Source: Himantopus leucocephalus (taxonomy: Eukaryota; Chordata; Aves; Charadriiformes; Recurvirostridae). From it: a stretch of DNA of 64,000 bases. Under the pieces are notes generated by a model that did no database searches, had not been told where the DNA came from, and saw only the letters and a list, made by a program, of their open reading frames with translations. The translations under genes and the position numbers were made by a program. The DNA is taken from contig RSEF01000004.1 of the NCBI GenBank assembly GCA_003993805.1, positions 17,783,589 to 17,847,588 of the forward strand. The letters are read 5' to 3'. Positions 1 through 11,822 of the stretch are shown here, piece after piece (position 1 is the first letter of the stretch; every line of letters starts with the position of its first letter).

Positions 1-1534
1 CCTGACTGGAGGGTATGTTGTTAGTATAAGGATTATCAAAATGCAATGTATGAAATTGTAGGTGTTGACATAATTCTGTGTTATTATGGGTCTCCAGAGT
101 AGCCATTATCTTTTGATCTAGCTTTAGTTAATTTTAATAAGCTTCTTGGTTTTTGGAAGCAAAACACTAAACACACAGTCCCAGTAATGTATGATGACTC
201 TGCAAATTTATACATGAGGATTTCCGAACAACCTCACAGTATGTTTTTCAGGAGCAAGGGCTGCATAGTTATACTGAACAGACGTGTCCGCACTCAGGCA
301 GGTATTCTTTCTACTGTGAGTGTGAATGAAAGTATGAGACTAGATATTCCTTTTTGCACTGTCAAGATATTCAGTAACATTTTTCCGAATGAACACTTGA
401 AGACAATTGGGGACTTTTGTACTTTGCATTCGACGTATGCGTGGGATTAGAATTAATGGTTGAACTCAGGGGATCAGGATTAATGGTAAGGCTGACTAAC
501 ATTAACTAACGTGACTACCATTGGACTTCACTGCCAACTTTAAGAAAATACTAAGTTACTTAACAGCACACAACTTTTGAGATTTATTTAGGCAATAATC
601 CCCAAGAAACTAATCATTACTAGCAATTAACTGCTGGATTGTTGGTTGCCGGACCATTAAAGTTCTGACAAACTGACTGTTAACTAAAGTAACAGCAACA
701 GCAAATTCTGATGTGGGTATTTGCTCTGACTGTGTGTTTCATCTGATATAACTTCTTTATCTGTCCTATAGATTTTTAGCAGCTAGGGACTCATTAAATA
801 ATTTCTTCCCTGTTAGTGCCTTCTGATGCTATATAGAAAGGCTGTCATGTTGGAGCTGGATTTATAATACTATAAGGCTATACATTAGATAAAATGTGGG
901 GATTTTGTTGTTATTTTTTGCCCTGAAACTTTATTGCTGCTTTTTTTTAAGACAACTTATGCAATACTATTATTTAAATAATTTTTTGAAAAAGACTTAT
1001 CTGACTTTTTTTTTTCCCCTACATGAAATTATAACTTTGAATAGAAACTCATCCCTGGTCTGATTCAATCAGTCCTGGTAGCAGTGTTTAGCACAAGGAA
1101 GTTCTTCTGATATAGGTTGTTCTTAGGATAGGCAGAATTGGAAAAAAGTATCATGGGATGTTTTGGCCTTCTCATTATCCTCAGCCTCGTTCAGAGATCA
1201 AAACTGAATTGTGAGAGACTCAGAAAATAAACTGGAAGTTCAACAGCTGTTATTTTAAGAAGTTTACTTAAACTTCCAGGTTTATTTAATGTTGTATTTC
1301 TATTTCATTGTTTTACTTTTCAGTGGCCAGAAAAAAAAAAAGAGAAAGAAACAAGCTAAATAATGTGATTTCTTTTAAAGTACAACAGCTGTTTTATCTC
1401 TGTGGGCTTTACTTGCTTGATCCAGAAATTGGCAGTAGCTCAGGGTGCAAGTGTGCATGTGCTGACTTTTCGTTAATGGAATTGAGGTGGGCAGCTCTAC
1501 TAAGGCTGATTAGAACCATCACAAAATCTGCCAC
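1..1534. other. Unique AT-rich sequence, no gene seen
   Basis: No repeat or gene is recognised. An 87-codon open frame at 187-450 (+) resembles no family I know and lacks splice context, so it is probably chance. Short A and T runs are present. Confidence 0.6.
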
Positions 1535-1787
1535 GCTACAATGAAATGAAGGGAGATGGATTTAGGTCAGTATCTAATGAGCCCCACATACCATGTTGGC
1601 AGGAAAAAAAAAAAACAACCTCAAAAGTTAAATATGTAATCTCAGTAATTTAGAATAATNTGCTACAATGAAATGAAGGGAGATGGATTTAGGTCAGTAT
1701 CTAACGAGCCCCACATACCATGTTGGCAGGAAAAAAAAAAAACCAACCTCAAAAGTTAAATATGTAATCTGAGTAATTTAGAATAAT
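1535..1787. repeat. Near-identical ~125 bp duplication split by one N
   Basis: Bases 1535-1659 and 1662-1787 are almost the same sequence, differing by a few substitutions (for example CTAATGAG versus CTAACGAG) and by A-run length. They are separated only by T and a single N at 1660. This pattern fits two contig ends carrying the two alleles of one locus that the assembler failed to merge. A real tandem duplication is the alternative but would not explain the N exactly at the junction. Confidence 0.9.
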
Positions 1788-4700
1788 TAAAAAAAAACCC
1801 CAGACACTGGCTTACATGAATCTTTAGTCTGAATCTTACCTAATACAGAAAATGATACTATTTTCCATATAAAAAGGAAATATCACATAAGTACTTGGAC
1901 CATATGGGGCTTAAAAAACCCTGAAAACACAAAACTTGTTAGCTTTTAGTATGTGTTTTATGAAAATATTTGTCACCCTTTTGTACAGTTCACAAGCTCT
2001 TATATTTATTTTAAGTGGTCGGGCAGTGTCAAGGTTGATGGCTTGTTCCAGGGCTGGTAAAATTTGTCAGGATTAAGCTTCCTTATTGGAGAGCTGCAAG
2101 GGAGGCGGAGAGATGGGAGAAGGATTTTTATTTTATTATAGTGCATTAGTTTGGTACAATAAATGTTGTTCTGAAGTACCTGTCTGGATAAACCAACTTA
2201 TTGTTGAAAGTACAGGGGGTGGAAAGAAGGAGGATCATTCTGTTCAGCACCCTACCTAGCGAGATGTACAGCAGTTTGAAGTCACCAGTAAACAAGCAAA
2301 AGTAAGCAACTGAAATTCTGAGAAAGAAAGGATTTTTGTGAAGTGGCCGTGCTGTTGGGTGTATTTTCCTTCTGTGCTTGTTCCGTACTTCAGTGTCAAT
2401 CAGACTGGTGCAAATCACTCGGAGAAGATAAACATCATTAAAGAGAAGCAATAAAGGTAAAAAAGTTGTTCTTACAGTAAACTTCTTTATTTTGTGATTT
2501 TTTTTTTCTTTCTTAAAATGACAGCTATTTAAATGAAATAGGTTTTCCTAGTATAGAATATATCCATCAAGCTATTGACGTTAATGTTTTGTTGAATGCG
2601 AGGCATACCGCAGTGTTCTGGAGTGGCTGGTACCTTTATTTACATTTGCCTACAAAACACCTGCCAGATTTAACATCAAACCACAGCATAACATAATGAG
2701 ATCTTTAAGACTGAAGAAATGAATGACAGGCTTCTGTTTTCTCTTGCCAGGAAAAAAGAATACTTGTGTAAGATACCAAAACAGAAAAACAGTTTGCATA
2801 GGACAAAACTAATTTGGCTTTATTAATACTTTACCCATAGACCTTCTAGAAATCAGAGAGAATAGACACTATTCAGCATATATAGGTAAGGATATCAGAA
2901 CCTGACTTTCAAATGAATTGTGACCTTTAAGTACTCAAATATTTGAAATTAATTGTTCTTTGGTATATTAATATCAAACAATCATCTAGGATCAACATTT
3001 TTCGTAAGTGAGCATAATTCGGGCAGAATGACCGAGGAATTACATGTTGCACTGACATGAAACCCAAGCAGTTCAGTGTGATTTTATTGCAACAGAAACC
3101 AAAGGTCAACTGCTTAGAGCTGAATTATTGGCTGTGTTGGAGTTCTGACCCTGGATTCACCATTGGGTGCCTCTGTAGCCATACAGAAGAACAGCTGCAC
3201 TTGAATCTTTCTCCCTGTTAACCAGGAAAATTGCCCAAATATTTAGTAAAGCTTCCTAAAAAGCTGCTTATAAGGTAGCTTCAACATGAGAGATTCTTAA
3301 CTCTGTTTGGTCTATCTTCCCATCCTATCCCTAGACGCAGCATGCCAATGTTGTGTGTCTTTCCTGGCACGGGGTGTAACACCAGCCTCCCTGGGCATCC
3401 TGGCAGCTGTAGTATTTGTCTAGATTCGTAAGACGCTGAACTTTCTCTTTTTAGTGCTTTTAGGACACTCTTTAAAAAATACTTATTTGTATTCTTCCCC
3501 GCAAATGGCCCTTGAAATACACTTTGTGTTTAGAATTTACAGACTTAAATAAGGGACTGCCATTTTTTCCAAGTACTGTACAGAGACCAGTGTGAGGTGG
3601 GAGGTAAGCAATAAATAATAGCAATGTGAGAATGACATCTCTGCATTCTATGTCCTGGAGTAACATCGTCTCTCTTAATACATGGGAATGTACAGTGGGT
3701 GATGTAGATCAAATGCAGTTAACTTCAGCTTACTTGCAGAAGCTGCTCTTGGTGGCAAACTGCTGGCTTGGGAGAGTGTGACAACTTGGAGTCCAGTTGG
3801 GTTTGCAGTACTGGCAGTTTAGGCAGTAATTTGTTGCCTTATAAAATGAATACGCATATTGTGGAAAGGATGGAATTCCTTACCTGCATTTAAGCCAGCA
3901 CCACCAAAGTCTCCGGCACTGAGTTTGCTCAGTCTCTACTTCTCATTAGTGGCTGCACCACTACCATATCAATTTTGTACAATGCTGAAATTTCCCAACT
4001 CATGCTAAAGGGATTTGGGTATCTGCACCACTGATAATACTACGGGGACCTTCCCATCTTGCTTTGCAAATAAGCCAGTATCCTGTCCTCTCTCTAGCTG
4101 TTTATCCACAATGCTGCTCCACGTGGCAATTTGCTTTCAAGAAATGTTAGTACATATGGAAGTCTGGCACTTTGGCTAGTTGTGGGGCTAGTGATGAAAC
4201 CTGGCTTTCTCAGGGTCGTTTAGGTATGAGGTGCTAAGGAACAGTGAATGGGACTCAGCTAAGCTTATGAGAGAGGGAGAGAAGCCATGTTTGAATGTCG
4301 TAAACTTGGCCAAAGAATGAGTTTGAGACATTGGTAGAAGTATCTCTGAAATTCTGAGCATATTCCTTTTTTTTTGTTTTGTACACTTCAATCCTTGAGA
4401 GTCCTTAACTAAAAAATACATCAAATAAATTATCAGTAGTTACCTTCAGAATTTCACTTTTAATTTATCATTAAAAGGGTCAAAGCAAAGTCAATAGATG
4501 TCTGAAATAACAAATGCATGGAATATTTTCTTTTTTGCCTATAGTTTGTGTATGTCTAGTCTTGGTGTACAGTGGCACATCCCACAAAATCTTCTTTCAT
4601 ACATAATGCAAGTGATTACTAGTTGATGCTTTTCTTCTGAATGTGGATTTTGTAAAGATATCTCAGTTTGTATTGATATTTGATGAACTATACACTTGAA

Positions 4701-5247
4701 ACAAAACTGAAACAATAAGAAAAAAGCAGGTGCAGGTGCCAGGATGCCCTCAGGAGAAGAAGAACGAACAGTATCTTTTAGGGCGTGGGCAATGATAGAT
4801 GTGTTAGTTGCAAATTACTCTTTTTGGTGGTTACTGAGTAGAGAATAACAAGTCCCTGTCATTTATGCCTGTATTTGATTTTGGTTTTCCTCCTTCTATT
4901 TTTCTTCATTAAGCACATGCTTAAAAACAAGTGTCCTGTAGAACGAGCTGACAGGAACTAGCTTGAGTAGCCCAAAACATTAAACATTTTTTACTGCCAT
5001 GACTCTTGGCAATTTTGAAGAGATTTACAATAGGACATGCATTGCAAGATTTTGTTTCTATTTCTGCAGTAAGTCTGCATAGTCTTTCTTCATGTGTGTC
5101 TTTCCTCTCTGAAATTGTATTAGAAAATTTGACAGGGAGCTGTACTATTTAATTATTAAAAAACTAAATATATAGTACTATGCAGAGAAATAAAAATGAG
5201 TTATTTTAGATCTCATAAAATTGTTTGAAGGCAATTCTTCCAATTAT
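1788..5247. other. Unique sequence, no gene seen
   Basis: About 3.5 kb of AT-rich unique sequence. Open frames on the minus strand (for example 2146-2451, 101 codons) have no recognisable domain and are interpreted as chance. No repeat family is recognised. Confidence 0.55.
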
Positions 5248-5491
5248 GCATATGAAGAATGTAACAAAACCAGAGGAAAACTTTAAAAAATATTTTAAAA
5301 GCCCTGTGCTTAAGTCTGGTTAGATTTTCAGAATCTGTGTTCATGTTACAGTCTTTGGAACTAGCAGGNGCATATGAAGAATGTAACAAAACCAGAGGAA
5401 AACTTTAAAAATTATTTAAAAAGCCCTGTGCTTAAGTCTGTTTAGATTTTTCAGAATCTGTGTTCATGTTACAGTCTTTGGAACTAGCAGG
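5248..5491. repeat. Near-identical ~121 bp duplication split by one N
   Basis: Bases 5248-5368 and 5370-5491 are near copies of one another, with a few substitutions and a one-base length change in a T run. They abut a single N at 5369. As at 1.5 kb, the best reading is an unmerged contig overlap and not a biological tandem repeat. Confidence 0.9.
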
Positions 5492-5686
5492 TTTGGAGTT
5501 TGTTGTGACACTGGAGGAGTTTTGCTATTGGACTCGGGTGAATCCTCTGGGAGGCTCTTGGAAGAGCTCCAGTTCTCCCACTTTGCTATCAATTAATTAC
5601 ACTCTTACTTGAAGTTCATGAAGTTTGCATAATTATTTTGAAATGTTTTGAAGCTACATTTGCATTTTGAGCAGCAATGCAGTATA

Positions 5687-5867
5687 CAGAATCATAGAAT
5701 AGCTGGGTTGGAAGGNNNNNNNNNNNNNNNNNNNNNNNNNNNNNNNNNNNNNNNNNNNNNNNNNNNNNNNNNNNNNNNNNNNNNNNNNNNNNNNNNNNNN
5801 NNNNNNNNNNNNNNNGTGCTCCAGCCCTCTGATCATTTTTGTGGCCTTCCTCTGAACCTGCTACAAT
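5687..5867 (-). mobile_element. CR1 LINE 3' fragment interrupted by an assembly gap
   Basis: The left flank (5687-5715) reads as the reverse complement of a CR1 3' end: CAGAATCATAGAAT followed by GGGTTGGAAGG. The right flank (5816-5867) matches the CR1 stretch that reads GTGCTCCAGCCCTCTGATCA in the copies at 35.46 and 44.74 kb of this window. Both flanks therefore belong to one minus-strand CR1, with its middle missing in the gap. The element is 5'-truncated, as is usual for CR1. Confidence 0.88.
5716..5815. other. Assembly gap of 100 N
   Basis: Exactly 100 unknown bases, a common placeholder size. By comparison with the CR1 copy at 44.33-44.99 kb, where the same two flanking motifs lie about 375 bp apart, the true missing sequence is probably longer than 100 bp. 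The open frames reading through the N run are meaningless. Confidence 0.95.
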
Positions 5868-7513
5868 AAGAGAATACTGTATTCTCAATATATGAGAATA
5901 GAGTCCAGCGAATGCCATGTGTTGAGGAACTGAGATTCTTAAATGTTCTGTAACATTTTAGAAAATAAGGTGTTAAGAATTGGTGTATAGGCCTGCATGG
6001 TGTATACCCTGTACGTTGACAAGTGTGTTCACTGGGTGAATCTACTGTGCAGTTTACAGGGGAAGATCAGTGTAGATGTGTCCTCTGTCCTCCCAAAATG
6101 ACACGTGCTCAGAATGAGTATTGAAGGGGACACGTAAGTCCATGGTAAAAGGCTGTGTGTCCTCCATGTGTGTTATTAGAGGAAGAAGGATGCTGAGAAG
6201 CAAAAGGGACAAGAAGAAATGATTCTCACGGGGTGCTGTTTTTTTGCTATGCAGCACATTAGCAATACCTGCTTACACATTCATTATTTTTGTACAGCAG
6301 AATGACTGTTTCACTAACATTTTGCTGCAGGATAGAAACAGACTTCTGCATTTAAAAACATTGTTTTATGGCTGCTTAAATAAACCCAAGGGCAAAAGTG
6401 ACAAGTAGTTTCTATGCTTTTGATCTCCCAGTTAAGGAGTAAAAAGGCCCTTTTCCACTCTTCATGCTTGCTTTCGTTATTGCTGGTTGTGTGGCTAACG
6501 TTTCTGAAGTCCTGATGTGTATCAACTGCATCATTTTCTAAATATTTCCAAATTGTCCTGTAAAATACTATGGAAACAGTTATTCTCAAGATAGGTCATC
6601 ATTCAAGCCTTTGAGCCAGAAAACTCAAAAGCAAGAGGAGAAAAACTCTAAAAAATAGATTTCTTTGTAACACAGATAAATTCATCATTGGGGATAGGCC
6701 GAGACTTCACTTCATTTTCATGGGGTTAGCACTGGTTTGTTCATCACTCAAATTTATATTTCAGTTTTCAGTGTCCTGGAGCTAGGCTAACCATGCATTT
6801 TTCTCTAAACTTAGTTAAGAGGAGGTTTCAAGTGCCATAAATTGATAAAGGTTAGACTTGTCTTCAGAGTTACACAGTTTCCATTGGGGTAACTTCTTCA
6901 TGATAAATGGAGAAGCTGCTCTGTATCTGGTAGAAGTGTTGCAGTCAAATCATACCTGGCTACATCTCCAAGCAAGAGTTCGTGCTACGCGTTATGTGCG
7001 GCTGCATCATGTCAGCTCTGCAGCTTTCAGTTGCACGGCTGTAAAATTTTAAGCATGATTACTGTGGTTTAGATAATACTGTGTATGGAGATCATCAGAA
7101 ATGTAGAAGATATATAAAGCACCTGATACCCTGGATAAGTAAGCTGGCCAGATGTCTGTGAAAACTCTGGTAGTTTTTCCAAGAGAAAGACCAACATATT
7201 CTTGAATATTGCTTCAAGTACTTCAAAGTCATGGCAGTAATGATATCCATAACTGTAATCTGCCAGAGACAAACTGAGATTACACCAAGAGGACTGTAGT
7301 GGGGCTACATGTCTGTTAAGGGAGAAGAATATCCCTCACAGTTAGTCCCTCAAGAATTGTTCCTTGTTTAAAAATGTCAGTAATTCCCCTGAAAAAAGAA
7401 ATTAGCAAAAGCAATTTTTCTGACACCCACAAAGTCTGTGGGTCCTGTCACACGAGGAGTTTAGAATCCCATACAGGAAGAATAAAATGACCTTGGGGAC
7501 TACAGTAATAGTA
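5868..7513. other. Unique sequence, no gene seen
   Basis: Moderately AT-rich unique sequence. Short minus-strand open frames (6054-6257, 6314-6589, 7069-7272) show no recognisable domain. Confidence 0.55.
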
Positions 7514-7990
7514 GCTGAATGAAATTCAATAGGACAAAGTGCAAGATCATGCACAAAAACAATACATTTCTGTTATAAGCTAGGAGCTCTTTAATTGGAA
7601 ATGACAGAGAAGGAGAAAGCCACAGGATGACTGCAAGCCACCAATGCAATGCATCAATGAAAAGGACAAATACAATCTTAGGCTGTGCTGGATGAGATAT
7701 TTGCATTAGGAAAAGAAATAACAAATACCTGAACTAGGTCCTGCAGAAACCATAATCTAGGATACTTTTAATAGTTCTCTTTGCCTGCCTTTAATTAAGG
7801 TGAATTCAAACTGCAACAGATGGAAAGAAAGGTAACCAGGATGTTCAGGAGAATGGGAAGTCTTTCATAAGAGGAGAGACTAAGAGAGTTTGTTGCGTTT
7901 AGTCCAACCAGATAACTTACTGCACATCTTTTGATAAATTTAAAGGATGATTTTCATATACTTAAGATGGAAATAAATGTGTCTGGCTCT
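7514..7990 (+). mobile_element. Old, strongly diverged CR1-type LINE remnant
   Basis: The order of degenerate motifs matches the 3' part of CR1 ORF2 and beyond. There is a stretch like 'AATTCAACAAGGACAAATGC' near 7520 (here AAATTCAATAGGACAAAGTG). Near 7705 comes TTGCATTAGGAAAAG, and near 7850-7880 come GGAAGTCTTTCATAAGAGGA and GAGAGACTAAGAGAGTTTG, which are typical of the segment after the reverse transcriptase. Many indels break all frames. The 3' boundary is unclear and may reach about 8200. It is older than the other CR1 copies here. Confidence 0.65.
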
Positions 7991-10900
7991 CAGAAGTGTG
8001 ATATTCTGCAGCCGATTTTAATGGTGGTGAAAAAAAAACCTACTCAGCCTTCAGTCTGGAGTCATCCACTTTTCTTAAGGGGGAGAGTCTAACCTGCCTG
8101 CCAGTGATTGGAGGGAGCTAGCCTCAAGAGCAATCATTTCCAGTTCTTCTAAGCATTTAAAAGGAAAGGCCAATATCGAAATCAGTTCTATAATACAGAT
8201 ACTGCTAGGTTCATGTGTGGTTCAATCTCTATTTACTTGGATTGTAATGAAGAGGGGAGAAATCAGCATAAATCGTAAACTCCTAGAACAGTGTTGTCAG
8301 ACTGGAAAGAGTTGCAGTGTTGTAATAGCATCGATAATATAGCTAATGCTCACAGATATATTCTCTCTTTATTCTGTCTGTAAGGACGTATCCTACAAAT
8401 ATCTACCTTGGATATTCGTTCAGCTAAAATACTTGGTGCCAATCTACTTTCAATCTGATTTTCCCAAATCCCATGGCTTAGATCCAAGTGGGCCCCAGGC
8501 TAATCACAAATAGAGCAAAGACAGGCTTGAACTCCTGTCATGTAAACAGTTCTTTACTTGAGAGTTTGCTTTAACGTATTAATAGACTCCCATAAAATTA
8601 CCATCTCTCCCATCCTGCTGATCTGATTTTTTAGCTTTGTAGGTGTTGGGTGGTTCAGGTTTGTTGGTTTTTTTTTTCCTCACAATGAACTGACACTAAT
8701 TTCTTGCTACTTTTGGTGTTAGCTACTTGCCCCTTGCTGAGCTGAATTGGTAGTTTGGAAAACAGCATCTCCTCTCTGGTGTGTGAAATCAGTGGGCACA
8801 AAACAGGAGGAATTGCTTTGTTTGAACAGTCCATTCAGTATAGCAGGGCAGAGCTGGTTGGGAAGAAAAGTGAGAGAGTGAAACCTGTGAGTGACAAATG
8901 CAAAGGAAAAACTAGGATGAAGACAGAAAAAGCATGAAGACAAAAATATTTGAGAAAGAAAAACAGGGAAAGAGGGGGAGAAATACTAGTAAAAGCAAGA
9001 CCAACACAAACACGGCAAATCACCCCTTTTAAATACTCATTTAGGCTGAAAAGAATTGCTATGGATTAAAGCCACATAAATTTTAATTTTTACTGCAAAG
9101 TCTGTAGTAGAGCTAAATATTATATAGCTAGAACTGTATGCTAGCCTGCTCCTGAGAATTATCCAGTGCTGCGTCACTACATTGAACAAAGCTTGAAATC
9201 ACGCTCTCATACGTTTAAGGCTATCTTTAAAGCCAGACTGAAGATCTTTCAGCCTGAAGACATAGGCTTCCGTAGGCTGTTTTGCCACCTCAGATGTTTG
9301 ATCTTACTGTAGCCATTTCCAGTTTTCCCACGATTCGTCCACATCCAAGGGTGTTCTGGGTTGGAGGTAGCCATCTTGCCAGGACAATCTCCCAGGTTAG
9401 GAGAACCCTTCCACAGCTGATACACCATTTCTTACAGGAGTGTCGTGCTGCTGGAGTGAGAAAACATGCACTGGAGTGCTGACAGATTAGTGAGGCCCAA
9501 AAACCAAATCTTCTGACTTCACTTAGCTCTTGTGCTATGCTGTAATATTATCTCATTCCTTCCCAAGGTTTCACTTTGGGATTCACTTCAATGTAAGCTC
9601 AGTAACCTTGGGAGAACGTCTTTTATTCTTTCACTTGTAGAATACTTGTGGCAGAGAGCATCTCTCTGATCCCCCTGCCTGCATACATCCAGGAGATAGC
9701 AGTAGAAATTTATCCTTTTATTCTACAATGCCTGAGGGTACAGGAGTAGCTCTGAGAACAGATAATAACTGAAGTTCCTCAAATACTGTCAAATGGTAAT
9801 TGTGGGCTTAAATTGCGTTTTTATTGTCACAGAGTAGTATTGCTGGGAGGGAATTCTTAGAACCACCATGCCCATGTACAGAACTTTTTTTTTTCTCCCC
9901 CCAACTTGAGTTTTCACTGGATTACATTTTCTTCACCTTCAGTATCAAGATTTGTTTATCTTTGATTTGCTGCTGAATTATTGGTTGTACCTAGTTAATG
10001 GACAGCATTTAGGCAGGCAATGGTGAGGAGCAAAGATGTTTCTTTTAGACTGTGTGATTGAAGGTGATCATGAAGTAACTTTTTACAAGAAACAGTCTTA
10101 CTCCAGAATGATGTTCCATTTTGCTTTTTTTGAAAATTGTTCTTATGTTGACCGCATACATGTTCTTCTGAAAATGGAAGCCAGAGCGGGAGTAATTTTC
10201 TATGCATACTTTCTAAGCCACTCAATTCCAGTGAGGAGAAGACAATTCCCACTTCATTGGAAAGTAATCGTGTTCATTGTCCTCAGAAAATAAATACAAT
10301 GTACCTCTTCAGCAGAATCAAAGGCTGATACAAAAACAACAAGAACCCTTAACCCCCCTCAAGTGTGTTCTCAAAATATAATTATTGCCAAGATAGACTT
10401 GATCTTGTTGGCAGCTTTAATACTTAAGAAAGAGGTAGCAAGTAAGGGGAGCCTTGGGTTCTGGGAGAAAGATAATAATTTAAAACTTCAAATACCAGTA
10501 TTCTTCCTTGAAGCCTGAAAATTCTGCTTTTTTATAGCATAATGTAGAGAAAGACTGTATCATGTAGAAAAACTAAGCACTGTAACGGATTGATTAGGAG
10601 ATATATACTTCTGGCACGCTCACTATCAGAAAAACGCATGATTATAGAAGACTGAAGGAACAGAAGTGACTCTTCATATCTGTCACCTCTTCTCACACCA
10701 TTCAAAATCTCTGCTTGTGCCTCATAAAGAGTTTCAGTTCTTCTCTATTAAGAATCTATAGCTCGAATCACAGCTGACAAACTTTCATATAAATTTATCT
10801 CACAGAGTATTGCTTGAATTGATTTAGGATAAAGTGTCTTACTTCAGAGAGACACGGGTCTTAACCTGTGCTTTTTGAAGTAATTATTTTGCTGCAGGTG

Positions 10901-11531
10901 TGAAGAATACACAGTTGTGTTAAAATGTGACCGTTTTATAAGCCACAATGATGGTGAACATGGGGAAAAAATCAAGTCCAAAGACAAGGTTCAGCGGTAT
11001 TGTTGAGGGCATCCCAAGGTTTAAAGCTAGGCCAGACTGACTGTACATTAGATTCAGGCATAGTCTTACTGGTGCTAAAGCAGACTCCTGTTGGGAGACA
11101 TTGGTCACAGTCACTGATTAACTACTGGAAAACATCTGTGTTGGGTTCACACCAGACTCCAAGAGCTGCTGGTGCCAAACAGTCATGCTGCAGAACTGCT
11201 GGCAAAGAGATAAAGCAAGAGATTACTACAATTGCAGCCAAATGCCAATGTACCTTATAATTACTTTTAATCTTTTCAGAGGCATTAAAAATACATTCAG
11301 TAGAGCCAGTTTCTTGCATTTTTTGTTAAGGTATGTGAACTTGTTAATGGGGACACAGTGCAGAATGGAGATGAACGCAGAAAAAAAAGAGAACAAATGT
11401 CACAACAATAATCAAGGTGTTTCTTGGGCTTCTCAAAGAGAACTTTCTTTTACCCTCTTGAAGTACATCATTTATTACTGAAAGTAACAGATGAAAAGTG
11501 AACTCTGTTCAGCAACACTTCATGAGGCTAC
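7991..11531. other. Unique sequence, no gene seen
   Basis: No repeat or exon is recognised apart from the possible tail of the CR1 remnant up to about 8200. Open frames at 8719-8943 (-), 9282-9482 (+), and overlapping frames at 9995-10293 on both strands have no known domain and no convincing splice context. Confidence 0.5.
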
Positions 11532-11822
11532 TTACTTGTAACTTGGAGTGCTGCTCTTATCGCTGTATCGGACTTGGGTGCTCTCAGGGTTGTGAGAAGA
11601 GTGAGCTGTAGCCCCAAATTTTAAGGTTATCTGTGGCAGTTTCTCTCGTGTTCTCAGGAAAACCAAGGGCTCTGGGGCTGCCCCGAAGGGAGAAAGAGGG
11701 GTAACGCCTGCTGCAGAAACTGCTATTGTACTGTTTGCTGCTGAATCCCTTTGTTTACTCCTCTCCTCTGTTGCAGCAAGTGTTCCTGCTATGCTAGCAT
11801 TTGTGGCATCTGCTCCTGTCAC
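11532..11822 (-). CDS. Candidate internal coding exon of unknown gene
   Basis: An uninterrupted 96-codon frame on the minus strand whose composition differs from the surrounding chance frames. It is balanced and rich in Ala, Ser and Thr in the first half (ATEERSKQRDSAAN), then a more charged part (LRTREKLPQITLKFG). It contains several CpGs in an AT-rich background. On the minus strand it runs straight into a strong splice donor, TTACAA|GTAAGT, with the intron starting at 11535. The in-frame stop (11534-11532) lies inside that putative intron. A possible acceptor, GTGACAG|GAGC, gives an exon of 11815-11536, but its pyrimidine tract is poor. The first codon of the frame is GTG, with a stop just upstream, so this would be an internal exon and not a start. 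I do not recognise the protein. Chance or an old transposon-derived frame are alternatives. Confidence 0.35.
   Translation of the reverse strand: MTGADATNASIAGTLAATEERSKQRDSAANSTIAVSAAGVTPLSPFGAAPEPLVFLRTREKLPQITLKFGATAHSSHNPESTQVRYSDKSSTPSYK

Noticed and set aside
5616..5918. Open frames across the N run
   Set aside because: The frames are open only because N codons are read as X; the sequence is a CR1 with a gap.
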